The notes beneath the pieces were generated by a model, which saw only the letters and a list, made by a program, of their open reading frames with translations, searched no databases and was not told the DNA's origin. From assembly GCF_021130785.1 (NCBI RefSeq), contig NW_025776199.1:478253-542252 (forward strand): a stretch of 64,000 nucleotides of DNA, read 5' to 3'. The stretch is from Homalodisca vitripennis (taxonomy: Eukaryota; Arthropoda; Insecta; Hemiptera; Cicadellidae). Position 1 is the stretch's first letter. The number at the start of each line of letters is the position of its first letter. Both the position numbers and the translations under genes were made by a program. Shown here piece after piece: positions 44,911 to 58,473 of this stretch.

Positions 44911-47515
44911 CAATCCTTCCATCGTCGTCAAAAATAACCTTCAAACAACGAATTGATTCTGTATCCTCTCTTTGATAGAATTCCAATTAAAAATTTACGT
45001 TACAATAAGCTACTCCAACTAAATGTTAAAATCTTGTTTGGTTTTCATGGAGAGGATGATAATATTATTGTTAGGTAGTATACGGTTTAACCCTATATAA
45101 TTCGTACTGATAATTGTATCTTTGAGTCTTGCTATTTGGTTCGATTGGCTGTTCACATCGATTTATTATTTTAATGGAGTAAATAGCTAGAAATTGATAA
45201 TAATACCTCTTGGTAAGGATTTAAAAAACTATGAAAAAAAACCTAATGATAGGATACATAATATCGAACATAATCTTACTAAATGGAAACATACAAAAGT
45301 ACATCCCGTAATAACAGGAAACTTTTTAGAAGTAATTAAAAATGTAACTGGTCACACGTTGGAAAGCAATTTTTCTGGCACCAAACAACACTGGCTTTAA
45401 CTTAATTTGCCGCATTAGTTCTTAACAAAGTGTTTAATTCAATTTGAACGCTTACAACATTTTGCTTTTCCCAAAGTATTTCAGCGCCCTATAGCACAAA
45501 TTGGAAGCCTCCAATAATAATTTTTATTTTAAAGGCATCACGAGAATATATTATTTGTTGTTTCAATATTGTATTCTTGATTGTAATTGCAGGAGTTTGT
45601 AATCAAGGAGTAGATATCCTCCAAAAATATAAACATTATTAAGAACCCAACAAAGTCTTATTGAAATTGTGTTTTTTTACGTCTGTCAGTACGTCAATCC
45701 ATCCGTCTGTCCGGTAACACTTTATAGGAAGATTTGATTCACGTGTGATCTTCGTCAAAGGAAGAAGATTTGCACCCCTTCCTAAGCGACGTGCACATCT
45801 CATCTAATGTTATCAGTTATCAGTATCATATTTTATATACAATTTAAAATATGAAACTTGTAGTCGCTGATATAACTTCTGATCAGAACAAGATCATTGG
45901 TCCCTCAGCAACGGCCTCAAGTTGAAAATCAGCAAGAGTTCAGTTTTACATATAGCTCCACAACAAGAGATACAGTCTCTCGGCCACGTTAGGTGATGGT
46001 GATGCTTGATGCCCAGACTCTGGTGATTTCAGCGATCTCTTTTTCCAGTCATTTTTTCAGTATTTAATTACTGTTATCCAACATATGGGATAACATATGC
46101 CTCTCAAGGGAGGAAACGGTAAAGATCCTAAAGTTACAAAACACTTCAGCAAGGTTCATTTACTCCTCTCACGTTTTTGACCAAGCGTCCATTTATCGTG
46201 AGGCTGCCCACCTTATTCCTATATAAGACTTCTTCAGTATGCTGACGTGCTGTATGTCCACAAAGTCTTGTCCCTAAAGAAGCCGCAGTACCTTAGTGAG
46301 AGGCTTCCCGGGAAGAGGTTGCTGAACGATGCGTCCGTCGGCGTGCAAGGGTTTTGCTAGAGTTATACTAGAGGCTGGCCGGAAAAGTAGTCCTAACTTT
46401 TGGCCTACACTATCAATGATCTTTTCGAATACATTAAACGTTTTAAAGTATGGAACGCTTTTTATGCCAGGTTTTAACACGCTTTTATACTCTTGTAGTA
46501 ATTATCAATTTTCACCTTTATAAATAGTTTACTAATTTTAATTTGTTTATCATTTTAAACTAAGTTAGGTTTTAATGTCACTTGTAAAAAGGTAATATAA
46601 TGAAGACATATTCCAATCCATCCGGTTAGCTTTCAAAACCTAATGAACTAATGCGAATGCCAATCGTTCAAAGTACACTTGTGGAAACTAGCGACTCAGG
46701 CCCTGTGAACACGATCGACTAGTGGTCTATCGAAGGTAGATTCGTCCTGTAGCGTTTTAGGCGACATTGGGTTTTAAATGCTATTATAGTTATATTTGGA
46801 GACTCTAAGGCACTCAAAGATACTAAAACAAGCGGTGTGTTGAGTGTTTTCGTAAATATAGTTATACATGTTTCGTTTAGGGTGGTAGCGATGAATGAAT
46901 AATGACATATAAGCATTTTTAGTGTTAAAAGTATTTTTTCTTTTCAATACTATAATAAAAATGTTATTGATACTTAGTAAATGTGTATTAGTTTAAAAGT
47001 AATTAGAAAGAAACCGACCTAAACCAAATAACAGAGTGTTCAGAACTAAACACTCGAGCGTGCGCACTGCCCTTTCCCTTTTGATTCCTTTACGAAAAAT
47101 GGAACCTGTGTCGTTATTTTAAAGTCTCTACGAAATTTCTGTTGTTTTTATGTAGACGGGTAAACGGGCAGACAAACGGCTACACGGACTATTTGATATT
47201 TTGACCTAAATTTCAATAACCAGTAAGGTCCTTCCTTGGATAATGAATAATCTACGTGCAAGGAATCTACAAACACCTACAAGTAATAACAGGCGGGCAT
47301 ACAGACAAATAGACGGACGTATGACCTATTACCGTGTGATCTCAAAATCAATAGAGTTCTTAAATATATAACAAAAAATGCCTTTATATAAGAGCTCTTG
47401 TCGTTTAAAAATGTTTTTCTTAATAACTTTGTGGTTATAAATTAATGGTTATTTAAGGATTTAATTATAATTCACTCAATTTAGATATTAATAATTTGAT
47501 TTTCATTTTTAGTTT
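44911..47515. other. Spacer with unassigned frames
   Basis: A plus-strand frame at 45194-45400 (begins MIIIPLGKDLKNYEKKPNDR) and overlapping frames at 46274-46523 on both strands have no family likeness. 46150-46420 is GC-richer than its surroundings and could be a decayed exon or element. Confidence 0.3.
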
Positions 47516-48580
47516 TTAAAATTGGTTTCATAGTAAGAGTGATCCCCATTGAAAACTCACCTCAACCAAACTGTATGAAATATATGGATAAAAACAAATT
47601 TGAAAAGTAAATATGTATAATTCAGTTTAGCCTTATATAAAATAAAAAGAAGGTTTATCACATAATAACCGATTGTAGCATTAAATTGTTTTTCAGGAAT
47701 TATTCCATTGGACTTTAATTTTTTTTTTTTTTTTGTTAAAATATATGAGAATCAACTGAATAATTAAATACTCGTATTTTAATGATTTAATGTAATACTT
47801 TGAGCAAAATAAAATACTTAAAACAAACCTTGTAGGAATATAAAACTGGAAAAATCTTCAAGAAAGAGGTAACAAAAGTTTCAAAATATGCTATGGAATA
47901 TATTATAGACACGCAGCTACGAGATCAGCCCCGACGAGGTTTTTCTAAACGAGCGTGTTGTTGACATCTTACAATTCTGGCCGAACTACATATTTTATTG
48001 TCACTTTTATATTATTATTTATCCTAACTATCTACTGTTAAGGGGTCAGATTTAAAGAATTTACCTACCATATATTATGTATTTTGTCTTTTTCAACATA
48101 TTGTAAAAGTACATGATTTCAATTTGTATACAATGATCAAAGAATTGATCAAAAAAACTTGTAACAGGATTATTCTTGCTATTAAATAGTATTATATTTA
48201 AACAATGATATAGAAATAAAAAAAGTTAAAGATTACTATAATTTAACACAATTTTATTACTTATAATTCATGTAATTTGAATTATAAATATTTTTTTAAA
48301 ATTTTACCACTTATTATATTTACTATAACACTTCTGTAGCTTGTTAAACAGCGTTGACAGATACAATTATCAGTTTCTGAAGAAATATAAAATAGTCATT
48401 TTATTAAAGATTTTAATAAATAAAAAATTACATTATTCGATTAAAGAAAAATACTAATAGAAATAGACAAAGCTACATTCTTGTACACAAAAACAATAAG
48501 AAAAAAATATGATCATAAAATAACAAAAAATAACCCGAGATATCCATATCACTCACAGTGTTTATTTAAGAAGGTATTTT

Positions 48581-48692
48581 TTACAGTCTGTGCCATTGAT
48601 ATGAAATCAGGGATTTTACTGGAAAAAACGAGGCTCTTATCCAGCTGTGGGTGGATCGGAACATGTTCTGTCTTCCACCTAAACAGCCGCCC
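48581..48692 (-). CDS. Micro-exon family: terminal coding exon, segment II
   Basis: 112 nt after CTGGTCTGTAG. Reads GGCLGGRQNMFRSTHSWIRA then SFFPVKSLISYQWHRL and TAA. Same stop, length and phase as segment I. The unspliced upstream frame differs from segment I and contains stops, which argues for an exon border here. Confidence 0.55.
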
Positions 48693-49240
48693 CTACAGAC
48701 CAGCAATATAATGATACTCCTACACTTTTAGCATACGTAAAGCTCTGTTTAAAAAAAAGTAATTTAAGTGTTACAATCGGCAACTGTTTTTTATTATTTA
48801 AAAAGTATACAAAATAACACTGAACAACATATCATTCATACTAATAGCTGGAAATTATTAATAAAATATTTAAACCGATGAGCCTGCTCATTCAATCAAC
48901 AAAGGGATACAAATATATACTTATTACACTTTACTTATATACTTTTATTATTATTATGTCATAGTTAAAAAAGAGTGATTCAATTTTAAAACCTATTTGA
49001 TCGGACTTTTAAAGTAGTTTAGTGATTCATGTAGATAATCTATGGAGTAGAATTATAATAATTACATGTACTTGCAGGAGTTAAAAATCGATAATTTAAG
49101 TAATGCAATATTGAGTTATAAAAAATGTACTTCAGTCTAACTTATACTTAACCGTTTCTCATGTCACTTCATTGAAGTCTTTCAAAGTTCTCATCAAATG
49201 CGACGAAGTAATGTCAAGTGGCCAGCAATCAAGAGCTCAC

Positions 49241-49337
49241 CAGAAGCAGATAGACTCAAGGCTAGACCATATTATATGCCTACTCGTCGTATTACATGAG
49301 TCGAAACACCAGTTTACTCCAAAGAACTGTTCAGTAG
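49241..49337 (-). CDS. Micro-exon family: 97-nt exon, segment II
   Basis: Between AACAACTAG and donor GTGAGC. Reads TEQFFGVNWCFDSC then NTTSRHIIWSSLESICF. Identical length and phase to segment I. An overlapping plus-strand frame (49172-49387) is not open across segment I and is taken as a shadow. Confidence 0.52.
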
Positions 49338-50089
49338 CTAGTTGTTTAGTCGTAACTTTGGAAATCGCACTTTTCTCTCGTTTATAATTCCCAAAATATT
49401 CTTTACATTAATGAATAATTGTGTACTTGGTCTAGGTAAATGTCACTTTTTGTTTAATTAAACTGTATGTAGTTTAGTTGAATTTGTATTTCGTTAGTAA
49501 ACTGTGATTGAATTAATGCACAGCAAACTTATGAATCACAATCAGAATGTTTTCAGTTTAAATAGCTATGTGGAAGTACGGACTATGGATTGTACTAAGT
49601 ATTTTTATACTTAATTTGAGGATTTTGGAGTCGAAATAGTTATTTATTAAAAATAGTTTAAACTTAAAAATGTTGAAGGCGTCTAGAAAATAAGTTACGT
49701 AGAACTGAAAACTATTATAGGAACGTTGAATTTGAACTGAACAATTAAGAAGTTTGTCTAGGGCCAGGGAGACTCTCTACTTATGAGTGTGGATACTCGC
49801 AAGCAAAGATAACATATTTCCTCATTTTTAGTCATTGCTAGCTTCACGGTACAGTAAATACCTCTGTTTTACCGACAACTATATCTCTATGTTATATACG
49901 ATAGAACAAGACTGTAAGATGACGGATTCACAGTATTATATAAGTCAATTTGCATAAGTGTTTAATATTAAGTTCTTTTTTATTTTATTCTGAAAACATA
50001 TTTACTACTTTAGTTTTAAAAAGTTAATTATTTAATTTGTGTTGTCACAACCAGTAGCTAGTGAATTTATACAAACATTGTGATATTAT

Positions 50090-50180
50090 TATTAAACGGT
50101 GTTATTTACAAAGTTTTAGTGTTGTATATTTTGTACAAATAAGTTTATTGATTAGTAAAATTTAAGCTTTTGAGATACCT
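50090..50180. other. Empty site for the 9.9 kb Penelope insertion
   Basis: GGTGTTATTTACAAAGTTTT runs straight into sequence matching the right flank of the insertion in segment I (GATTAGTAAAATTT against GATTAGTTAAATTT). So the target was unoccupied in this copy. Confidence 0.7.
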
Positions 50181-52056
50181 ATATGATAGTTTAAGTTTTA
50201 TAAAGGGTAATTCAGACCACCCGTGTATAATCTTTAGCACCAAAAAAACTACGCTGGAAAGTTCGTTTCAACAGATAACCGCATTTTTTGACTAGAATTT
50301 AGTACAAAATGTATCAACCCAGAAAAATACTGCCCAAAACGACTCACTTTGGGGGGGTGGTCAGCTATTTTGTACAAAAAGTTTCAAAATGGGAAAGTAT
50401 GTTACGTGATTTTCCATGTTAAAGGTATATGTAGCCAGAGAATTGTCGAGGCCAAAACTCAATATTATGGTTTACTCGTATGCACTAGGTATGTATTAGG
50501 TACACCAATTAGTTTGTGTAAGATGTTTGTTACAAAAGCTCTTCAGGAAATATGAAGTTGCCTACATGTTTTTCTTTCTTTTTTAAGATAAAATAATCAT
50601 GAAACCTCTAGTACATAAAAACTATGCAAAAAATTCATACGTTTTAAATATAAAACTATCAAAAGTAAACAAAATTTTTGATTTCTATTAAAGGTAATTA
50701 TTATAATATTTTATTTTATATTATATTTTAATTTATATTTTATTTATTTTTTTAATTACACTAAAAAGCCTGATTTCATTATGTTGTGTAATAACTACAA
50801 ATTACACAACACGTATAAACAGCGCCATTGCCCTTAACCACCTAGCACCTAGACCTAGCAAGCTAATATGTACGAATTTTGCTTTTCCGAGTACTTTTAT
50901 GTACCTCTGAGAGTTTCATATCCATTTAATGTATTTGGTTGTAGCGTAAAGAGAGAATGCCATATCCACATCCTAAACTTTTACAGTTAACTTGAGACCC
51001 TAAATCCTCTGTCGCGTATACGTAAGGAAGACGATATTGTGACCAAGAAATATTGATTTATCTTTCCTCTCATATGTTGTTAAGAATTTACACAACGGTA
51101 AGTTCGGTATTCAGGACGTACTGTTATAAACGGGAACCTATTTATAAATTCTTAAATATTATTTTATAATTGTGTAACCAGTTAGGTAGATTTCATAGAA
51201 ACATATCTAAAAAAACGCGTTAACTTGATAAAATATAAATGGCAATATGCAGTATAACGTGAGCTAATAACTAGTTGCATTTGTAATTAGATCCAGATTG
51301 AAGTTGGCGCAAAGACTGTACACATAGCTTGGGTGAGTTTTAAACAACATTTAAACTAAAATTTTTTTAAATGGCGGGAAAACTATCATTTACGAAAGCA
51401 TTTTAATTACAATATTTTCCAATATACACACCTTTATGTTTTGCGATCCCTTTGGATTTAGAGAATGAGACCGTAAAAAATTTGAAAAAAGTAATTAAAT
51501 ATTTGTACTAAATGTTTAGATTGCTGGTGACTTTGTGTGAGTATACAAGTTTAGATATTTATTGCAGGAATGAAATTTGGTTAAAATATTCCGATGCAAG
51601 GAAATAATTAATTACTACATAATTAATTTAAGTCAGTGGCTATCTAATGTTTTAATTTAAACAGGCAATACTATCAAATAAAATTATCCTATAATTTTAT
51701 ATTTATTTCTTCCAGCTTTGAATTTTTCAAACTCTTGAATATTTTCTCTATACACCTATGATAAGGTATAACATTTTGTGATATCGAAGTGCTGCACACG
51801 TTAAAAATTCGAGACAGCAACGTAATTTGGGAATTGTGTAGAAAATGCTGAATTCCCTTAAAATACAATTTTTATTATATGAAGTTAAAACATTGTTTCA
51901 TAATATTAAAATAGTTGATAGTTTGACGTAACATAAAATACATTATTATAATAGAATATTATCTTAATTAGAAACAAAGTGTCAGCTTTACTGTGATATA
52001 TTGTGTGCTATCTAGATTGTTTCCTAGAACACGATAAAATCTAATAGTGTGCACGG

Positions 52057-52058
<2 letters not shown>

Positions 52059-52094
<36 letters not shown>

Positions 52095-52113
52095 TATATA
52101 TTATATATATATA
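52059..52113. repeat. (TA)n tract, interrupted
   Basis: TA repeats with two small interruptions; absent at the matching place in segment I. Confidence 0.95.
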
Positions 52114-52597
52114 GCATACTTTCTATTGTGAACTATAATAACTATAATTTCTAGTTACAAGTTTGCAAACGCGCACACACATACACTACTATTGTAAGAC
52201 AGAAACTAACACACTCGTTTCGAGCCCTAATTTGAAAACTGAAGAGAATCCCAAAATAGGAATTAGAAAAAAACCTTGCAAATTGAATCACTGCGATTTT
52301 ACAATACTTTCATCTGTAATACGTTAATAGGGAATTACAATAAACCAAACAGGTGATTTGTTTACAAGTAAAGTATGGAAGACTATGCGATTCATTTTAT
52401 GGTAGTGATTCACATTTATATTACAATCTAATTTATTAAATTATTACTACTGTCATGAGTAATTTTAATTATATTAAGATTATAAAATATTATCATGTAA
52501 ACATATTACTAAACCCAATTAATATAAGTATGCCATTCTGAAACAACAATTTTAACCTAAATTGATTTAAATATTTTTAAGTAGAACATTACATTAC

Positions 52598-52666
52598 CTT
52601 GTGTGTGTGTCGTGTGTGTGTATTAGTGTGAGTGGTGCGACTTCCTGCCGCATTGGCCGCATCACC
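52598..52666 (-). CDS. Micro-exon family: 69-nt version of the 67-nt exon, segment II
   Basis: Between TTACAG and GTAATG. Reads GDAANAAGSRTTHTNTHTRH then THK. Two extra bases in the CA run shift the phase relative to the next exon, so this copy is likely frame-broken here. Confidence 0.45.
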
Positions 52667-52942
52667 CTGTAACAATCAGAAAAGACAGCATGTAATAGTG
52701 TATTATAATAAACTATAGAGTTCCCAATATAACCAATATAATTAGAAATATATCTTAATTAAAATAAATGTTTTTATAATATTATGTATAGGCATGTAAT
52801 AAATATATAAACTTAAGTCTAATATTTAGCAGATAAATGTAGGTTACCATAATATGTTGTGTAGTGAATAGTTATTGTTGTAGTTAAATGAAGTTCTACA
52901 CGCTCGCAAACTTTCACACTTCCATTCAATCATCATTTATAC

Positions 52943-53027
52943 TTTGTGTGTGTTTTGCAACACACGTGGAGAGTGTTACGTGATAATGTCAAAGAGGGAC
53001 GACAAGCCGACGCAGGACCGAAGCCAC
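52943..53027 (-). CDS. Micro-exon family: 85-nt exon, segment II
   Basis: Between TTTTCAG and GTATAA. After completing an Arg codon it reads GFGPASACRPSLTLSRNT then LHVCCKTHT. It is one base shorter than segment III, which changes the phase at its end. Confidence 0.45.
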
Positions 53028-53202
53028 CTGAAAACAATCAGAACAAAACACTCGAATCACAAATATGACATCAATTAGTAGGCTGGTTTATTTATAATAC
53101 CTTATAAAAGAGTGTAATAACAGTCTTGAGATTTGACTAAAACTGTAGTTTCAGAATGGCATTGGCATTAAATTTACACCTAAATTTGTCCCAAATACTT
53201 AC

Positions 53203-53245
53203 GGTACTGTGTCATCTCGCATTGATGATAATGAATTATAGCAGG
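53203..53245 (-). pseudogene. Micro-exon family: 43-nt version of the 42-nt exon
   Basis: Between TTTTCAG and GTAAGT. One extra base near the middle breaks the frame; the last part still reads QCEMTQY. Confidence 0.45.
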
Positions 53246-53639
53246 CTGAAAACATGATTTCATATTAATAATCAAAACATAATGAGTAAGATATTAAACT
53301 ATACTTAACATAGATAATATTGTAGTGGGTGTAAACTGAATATATATAGGTTCCGGTAGCCAAGTTGTCTAAAAACTTTGAACTTTGGATCTTAGCTAGA
53401 GAGAGCACAGCTTAAAGTTTTTTTTTTTTGCACTGAAAAATTAAAAGTAATATGTATGATATATTTTTAAACTAAGTGGTATTAAGGTTTCTTCAAATTT
53501 CTGATGGAAACAATCTATTATTAGTTTGATAAAACGTGGTTAGTATGACATTTTTACGCAATTAATATTTGTCATTGTAGATTGCATTGATGGAGAAAAT
53601 AAAAACTATGGATGTCGACATAGATAAGTGAGGTTACTA

Positions 53640-54020
53640 AGACACTAAGTCAAAGAAGTGACTGACGTCAACGCAGACCGACATGAGTACCTTAATAGCC
53701 AGTCAGACTCGTGGTCCTCATCTTGTCTCGAGTTCCAGCAGCTGAAATTGAAATAGCGTGTGCTGGTGTCACTGGAGATTCGGAGACAAAGACAGAAAAT
53801 GCACTATTCCCTGTCAGAACGCTGCCAAACCTCGGTAAAACGAGCCGGGAATGACTAGTAATCCCACACTAATGTCAATCCACCGTCTCTTTATCACGGA
53901 CAGTTATTTCTTGTATACATTGGAATAGTGATGTTTGTCCATCCAAAATTCTGCTTTAGTGGGGAAAGGTAAAATCTGAAAGATTTTGCAGGGAAAATTT
54001 CCACCATCATCAAAGTGTCT
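53640..54020. repeat. Block paralogous to 26.40-26.77 kb
   Basis: Shares GACGTCAA.G.AGAC, GAGTTCCAGCAG, GTGTGCTG.T.T.AC.GGAGATT and TTTATCACGGACAG-like landmarks. Contains the VPAAEIEIACAGVTGD frame (53733-53854, plus) described at 26.45 kb. Confidence 0.75.
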
Positions 54021-54099
54021 CATTGAACAAAAGGTGAAAATACTCAGATGCTATTGTGGATATGTGACGTACAAAAAAAGGAGAAAAATTGTGTACTAT

Positions 54100-55640
54100 T
54101 GTAATATCGACTCGCAATTTGTAATATGACATGTCGTAATGTAGAGTGAACGCATTGTAAACTGCTTATATATTAAAATAAGATAATTTTTATAAAAGAT
54201 TTTTGGCTAGTATAGAAAGTTTCTGTAGTGAATGCAATTACTAATTGTTTTTCACATGAAAATTTAAACAAAAAAATGTCAAAGTGGTTGTAAATATGAA
54301 AGAATATTTCTCTTGTATTAAATAATGAAAGCTTCGTTATACGGTTATACTCTAATAACTAATCATGGAGCAATAGTTAGGCTGCTACTGTGGGGAGTAA
54401 ACAATGTAAACGCTTAGCTCAAAAATTACAATGTAACTTAGAAAATTATTAAATTACTTTCTTTGAGGAAACGCGCAACTCCTAATATGAATCTAAATTC
54501 AAGGCAAATAAAGTGCTTTATTCGTTTTTGTTTAGTTATATTTGTTCAAATTCTGCTCAAAGTTTTATGTGTACGACAGCAAAGTTCTATAAAGCATATA
54601 TTTGTACTTTCACTTTAGTACAATTTTTAGAAACTCTACATACGTTTACGTAATATGATGTACTCATTACAACGTTTCACTGTATGCTCCGCATCAAACA
54701 CTGTTGGAAGTTTGACAATAGGCAAGGCTTGTGACGTAATGTTAATTTGCGTGCTATACTATGTCTGCCATTGTTTTTTTGTTTAAAAACACTCTGGAGA
54801 AAGTCTGCGTGATGAAATACTGGTTGAGTGCAATATTTTTTTAAATTTTTTGTAACTCACTAAGCGATATTAGAACGCTAATTAATATTTGAGCACTTGG
54901 GGTTTCTTCTATAACAAAAATTTAGAAGTATGGAATAAACGACTAAGTAAAACATTTCCTAAAATTTAACGCAAAACGTCTTCTCTAAGGATAGAACGAG
55001 TTATATCCAATCAAGGACAAGTACTTCAGGTCAGTAGGTTAATTTGTTATCGATATATCTCCCTGATTGATAGGCAAAAGCTATTATTCAGTTAATTAAA
55101 ATTCCAGTTCATGTTTAATTCAGTGTTAGTGTTCAAGTCCAGAAACCATTCGATCCAACCAGTTAACTTTAATATACCACAGATAAAGAGAGACTTACTT
55201 TAGAATACTTCCTTCTTTAAGTTTGTAGAAAAATTACTTTTTTAATTGTTGTATATTTTTAACTGAGTAAAATGCTTCATTATCAAATGGCTTAATAAAA
55301 CGAGATTATGTTTTAACTAGTCGGCACTTTTGTAATAAAATACATTACAAATGTGTGAAAAGTCCTTATTACCACCGATTTATTAATACAGCCTCATTTT
55401 AATTCCTCTATTCAATAAAGGTTTCTATTTCTAATATTATTCCGGTGCAAAAGTTTCATACTTTTGTACCGTCTCTTAAGTAATACGTTCAATAACGTGC
55501 CAAAAAACCAACTAAATCTTGTCACTAGAAGTACATATAAAAAGTACAAAGCATATAATTTTACGTGAAAACTATTTCATAATCTCAAAATACATTAATC
55601 CATCACAACCGAACAATCATTTGGGAAAACTTTCAAAACA
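54100..55640. other. AT-rich sequence, no gene seen
   Basis: No frame or conserved exon found. The expected start exon for segment II was looked for here and not seen. Confidence 0.4.
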
Positions 55641-55960
55641 TTGAAGTCATCTGGTACATTTAAAAAGAAATACTAAAACACATAATCCCTAATACGTTTA
55701 TTTTATTTAAGTCCAGTCACTTAGGTAGTTTTTTCAGAACATTTAGCTTTTACTTATAGTAGTTAAAACTATTTTGTAAAACAACTGCTGTCTAGTATAA
55801 ATACGCAAGACTGAAAGATACGCAGAATAAAGTCTACAAACATCATAAAACACGTTACAGCAACCAACTAAGACATAAATGTCACTGTGGATGTAATAAT
55901 ATGCACACGGAAAATGTCTTTTAAAGTTACACAGGTTTACAAGAAAGATGCAATGTAGGT
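55640..55960. repeat. Partial copy of the 24.78 kb block
   Basis: TACATTTAAA.GAAATACT.A.ACACATA and AAGTCCAGTCACTTAGGTAG match the block at 24750-24840; similarity fades before the hydrophobic coding-like part. Confidence 0.65.
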
Positions 55961-57290
55961 CCTGTTTTAAATGGCTTAATAATCATATCTTTATCTCGAT
56001 TTCAGGAATTAAAATCTTGTAAATGAATATTAGAGCTAAGAAATATTTTTTATTTGCAGTTAGAGACTCTCTCCATGTGTAATAGATGATGATCCGCAAG
56101 ATTAAGATTCTCTTGTGCCACATAATATTTTATAAGCCCTTTTCAAAAACCTCATATATTAATTGATTTTGACCCTTTTCTCAAAACTTCATTCCAGTCC
56201 TTTGTGTATTTATACCTTGATTCGTGGCAACATTACGAAATATTAAAATAACTTTTGTGCGTATTAACTGTGTTGGTATTGAAATACAATTCTAGTATAT
56301 TAATAATTTAAAAAAAAGTAACTACTTATATCATTTTAAGATCCGGGTTTTAAATGTTGTTAAATCGTTTCCTAGTAAGATATTTTTACTCTGAAAATTA
56401 ATAAAATAAAGTTAATGTTTATTTTCTGGTAATTGACTAGGTAATATTATTTGTATTATTGTTACTAGTTTTCTTTCTTGCTTGACAAAAAACATTTGAA
56501 CAGCAAAATTATTCCTAAATTCAATGCTGTACATAAGTGTATCTAGTATTAACTGAACCTTAAATTAAACCGAAGGAGATCAACGTCAGTAGAGGCAGGA
56601 ATAGGATAGCCAACTTGTCAGAACATGTTTAGAGTGACCATGATGAACGAGACTAACGAGCCGCGCCGACAGTTAAAACCTGGATTAATTATTTTCTTTC
56701 GTATTTTTTTTCCAATAACCTATATTTTTACTAATACTTAAATAATATTCCCATTTATTGCACTAATTCTTAACAGTAAATTTGTCCCATATCTCTTATA
56801 GTGAAACCCGGGATAGTGAATTACATAATAGGACGTATATTAAAATTTATGTTTAAAAAGACTATTTTAATGAATTTCAATTTAGGAATTTATAATTTAG
56901 TTACAATAACCGTTAAAATGATTAAATAGTGAAAATGTTTCTAATACTTCTTCTCAAAACACAAGCATCTACAACACATCTAAAAAAACCCAATGAGGGA
57001 AACAACAATGATTAAAATATACAACATTTTCAGCTTAGATTAATCACTTCCATTTTCCATGATAAGGCATGCCGCGGATTTTATGGCCATTTCAATATAT
57101 TGGATAAAGTAAGTTATATATTTTTATTTATTTATTCGTCGTTTTATCTTTGCTAATTGGGATACGTTTTTAATTTACCTATAAGAAAACATAAAGTTTC
57201 GATAACTATCAAATAATTTCCCACTATTCGATCTATGTCACGAAACAGATTGCATCATTATCATATAAAATGCTTTAAGCACTGTACATT
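55960..57290. other. AT-rich sequence, no gene seen
   Basis: No supportable frame or repeat. Confidence 0.4.
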
Positions 57291-57835
57291 TAAGATCTAA
57301 TAATTAAAACGATATATGCCTACTAACTCAAACTTCATATTTGGCCAGATCATCAGTAAACATAGCCATATAGTTAGTATCTGCAGCTAAACATATGGTA
57401 AGACCTTTAGTAGAGATCTACGGAAAAATTACTAACCTTGATAACAAATTATAAACGAGGCTATAAAAAAACACACTTGTTATATTTGCAAGCATAACAT
57501 TTCTTTGCCACTGGGAACACTGAAATTTTGATTAAAACTTTACGTGTCATCACAGTCATATTCCACTCGGGAGAAAGCCTCCTGCTTATTTTTAAAGAAC
57601 TGCAATATTAAGTATTATACAGGTCCATAAAAATCACTATTATGATATTAAGACAAAATTAAATTTAACTCATCAACTAACAATTGGCCGTGAGTAATTG
57701 AAATTATATTAAGATTAAAAACTATTCTCTACAAACATATTATAATCAGCTATATAATCAACATTATTGTGCCATTATGAAACATCTATTGTAGTCAAAC
57801 TTATAATAAACTTTATAAGTAGAACAATACTTTAC

Positions 57836-57902
57836 CTAGTGTATGTGTAGTGTGTGTAATAATGTCAGTGGGGCGGCCTCCTGCCGCATTGACGACATCA
57901 CC
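57836..57902 (-). CDS. Micro-exon family: 67-nt exon, segment III
   Basis: Between TTACAG and GTAAAG. Reads GDVVNAAGGRPTDIITHTTH then TL, one base left over. In this segment the 42-, 86- and 67-nt exons join in one uninterrupted frame. Confidence 0.52.
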
Positions 57903-58179
57903 CTGTAACAATTAGTAAAAACAGCTTATAATAATGTATCAATTTTAAGCCAAACAGTTCTAAAAATCAATATAATTATAGTAATATACTTTAATTAAAT
58001 AAATATTAATAATATTAAGTATATTCAAGAGACAAATATTTAAACTTAAGTCTAATATAAGCAGAAAAAATTTAGTTACCTTAATGTGTTGTGTAGTGGA
58101 GAATTGTTGTTCTAGTTAAATGTAGTTCTACACGCACGCAAAACACGTTCACACTTTTCCATTCAACCAACTTTCATAC

Positions 58180-58265
58180 TTTGTGTGTTTTGCAACACAC
58201 GTGGAGAAGTGTTATATGAGAAGTGTCACAGAGAGGACGTCGGATCAACGCAGGACCGAGGCCAC
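58180..58265 (-). CDS. Micro-exon family: 86-nt exon, segment III
   Basis: Between TTTTCAG and GTATGA. After the shared Arg codon it reads GLGPALIRRPLCDTSHIT then LLHVCCKTHK, exactly 28 codons, ending in phase 0 as the 67-nt exon requires. Adjacent cysteines are shared with segment II. Confidence 0.52.
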
Positions 58266-58431
58266 CTGAAAATAATTAGAACAAAACTCTCGAATCATAA
58301 ATATGAAACAAATCCTTTGGCTGTCTATTTACTAATAATTTTAAAGGAAATATTGTAAAACATATAAAGTTTGACTACAAAATCAGTTTCAGAATGGCAT
58401 TAAACACTTGTTTATGTCCCCAAATACTTAC

Positions 58432-58473
58432 GGTACTGGTTCTTTTCATGTTTAGGATGAGTAGCATTGTAGC
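58432..58473 (-). CDS. Micro-exon family: 42-nt exon, segment III
   Basis: Between the acceptor TTTCAG and donor GTAAGT. Reads YNATHPKHEKNQY with two bases before and one after; the last base plus GT of the next exon makes Arg (CGT). Confidence 0.52.

Larger units (their letters stand above)
47520..53600. repeat. Segment II: paralogue of 7.13-13.9 kb
   Basis: Same order and orientation as segment I, including introns: terminal exon at 48.6 kb, 97-nt exon at 49.3 kb, 67-nt-type exon at 52.6 kb, 85-nt exon at 53.0 kb and 42-nt-type exon at 53.2 kb. It lacks the Penelope fragment of segment I and carries its own TA tract at 52.06 kb. Confidence 0.88.

Noticed and set aside
46274..46523. Overlapping frames on both strands at 46.3-46.5 kb
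   Set aside because: Both are unfamiliar, with no second copy for comparison; noted only as a GC-richer spacer.
48481..48711. Plus-strand frame over the segment II terminal exon
   Set aside because: Shadow of the minus-strand exon; it is not kept open in segment I.
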